Assembly: GCF_003234085.1 (NCBI RefSeq)
Contig: NZ_QKSD01000010.1
Coordinates: 124,001 to 188,000, forward strand
Source of the DNA: Curtobacterium sp. MCPF17_052
Lineage (GTDB): Bacteria > Actinomycetota > Actinomycetes > Actinomycetales > Microbacteriaceae
DNA: 64,000 nt
Direction of reading: 5' to 3'
The notes under the pieces were generated by a model, which was given only the letters and a program-made list of their open reading frames with translations, did no database searches and was not told the origin of the DNA. Shown piece by piece: positions 63,556-64,000 of the stretch. Each line of letters opens with the position of its first letter. Positions within the stretch are counted from its first letter, which is position 1. Both the position numbers and the translations under genes were made by a program.

Positions 63556-64000
63556 TCAGGAGCCTCCACGCCGGTGACGACGGGCGACGACGAGGGCTTC
63601 ACGGGCGCGGTCGCTCGCGGCCTCGGCGTCGTCGCGCTCCTGCCCGAGCCGTTCCGCCTCCACGTCGAGGTCGGCCCGCTCGTGGTCGAGGGCGCTGAGC
63701 TGCCGCTCGAGGTCCCGACGGCGGCGGTGGAGTTCGGTACGACGGTCCTCGACGTCCTCGAGGGCGGACTCCGCCTGGTCGAGGGCGGCATCGGCGTCCC
63801 GGGAGGCCCGTCGTGCTGCCGCCTCGGCCTCGCGTGCGGAGCGACGCTCGGCTGCGGGGTCGCGCTGGTCCTCGTCGGCGGCGGGGCTCTTCCGGGCGTC
63901 CGGCTCGTCGGGAGCGTCCTGTGCGGGACCGGAGTCACGGGACCGGCGTGCCCCGCGCCTCCCGGCCGTGATCGGGATCGGTGGGGCATCACTGCCGGAC
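63556..64000 (-). CDS. Coiled-coil protein, C-terminal part (cut by window end)
   Basis: The open minus-strand frame enters from the right edge and ends at a TGA at 63556-63558, giving 148 residues. The right-hand part is Pro/Gly/Arg rich. From about residue 58 it is a long heptad helix with alternating Arg/Glu/Ala (RSAREAEAAARRASRDADAA in part, ALEDVEDRRTELHRRRRDLE, LSALDHERADLDVEAERL), ending VVARRHRRGGS. No domain is visible. It may be a structural or scaffold protein; its N-terminus lies outside. Confidence 0.65.
   Translation of the reverse strand, partial: SGSDAPPIPITAGRRGARRSRDSGPAQDAPDEPDARKSPAADEDQRDPAAERRSAREAEAAARRASRDADAALDQAESALEDVEDRRTELHRRRRDLERQLSALDHERADLDVEAERLGQERDDAEAASDRAREALVVARRHRRGGS

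Overview
The window is a high-GC, gene-dense chromosomal segment from an actinobacterium. Several things point to the Microbacteriaceae, most likely Curtobacterium or a close relative: a mycothiol conjugate amidase, DUF4307, DUF501, DUF4245 and DUF6264-like proteins, a Cgl0158-type aldolase in the inositol operon, frequent GTG starts and many leaderless promoters. The genus is an inference from gene content. No insertion sequence, prophage, integrase, plasmid gene or CRISPR array was found, so this reads as core chromosome with accessory small genes and many short repeats.

Layout. 1-2.4 kb: the 3' end of an HD-domain protein, small unknown proteins and an HTH-nucleotidyltransferase gene. 2.4-4.9 kb: YchF, a small hydrolase and a DEDDh exonuclease. 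4.9-18.1 kb: a myo-inositol catabolic locus, with a GntR/HutC regulator, a tautomerase and a ten-gene minus-strand operon (iolC, Cgl0158-type aldolase, iolA, iolB, iolD, iolE, iolG, an IolH-like protein, a transaldolase-like protein and a second Gfo/Idh/MocA oxidoreductase). Near-identical TGTC-NN-GACA palindromes lie at the regulator, tautomerase and iolC promoters and define a probable local regulon. 18.1-31.8 kb: rmuC, glpX and fba (divergent), an M18 aminopeptidase, a DUF6264-like protein with ispH, xseA-xseB-DUF4245, carbonic anhydrase, fumC and a PIN-PhoH protein.

32.3-42.5 kb: class V aminotransferase, uppS, trhA, mca with a coupled small membrane protein, DUF4307, greA, ilvA, an AI-2E family membrane protein, a YcaQ-type protein and lemA. 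42.8-49.6 kb: a large exported Ig-like/multi-TM protein, a ThrE exporter, a tRNA with an anticodon read as UAA plus a truncated second copy, a type II NADH dehydrogenase, DUF501 and a DivIC/FtsB protein. 50-60.2 kb: eno, hisS, an intergenic region with a strong orphan promoter, mazG, nhaA, mfd, a 59-aa membrane protein, pth and rplY. 60.5-64 kb: an exported protein, a LuxR-type two-component system and the C-terminal part of a coiled-coil protein cut by the window end.

The intergenic DNA is the least expected part. There are hairpins built on CGGGAGGC/GCCTCCCG at nine or more gene ends, two copies of a 60-nt palindrome starting GCACAAC, three separate arrays with an exact 19-bp period and a GAGACGCC-type core, a 165-bp tandem duplication, a 12-unit tetranucleotide repeat and several other short tandem repeats. 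At least twelve genes have a TANNNT box 6-7 nt before the start codon and no Shine-Dalgarno sequence, as expected for leaderless mRNAs.
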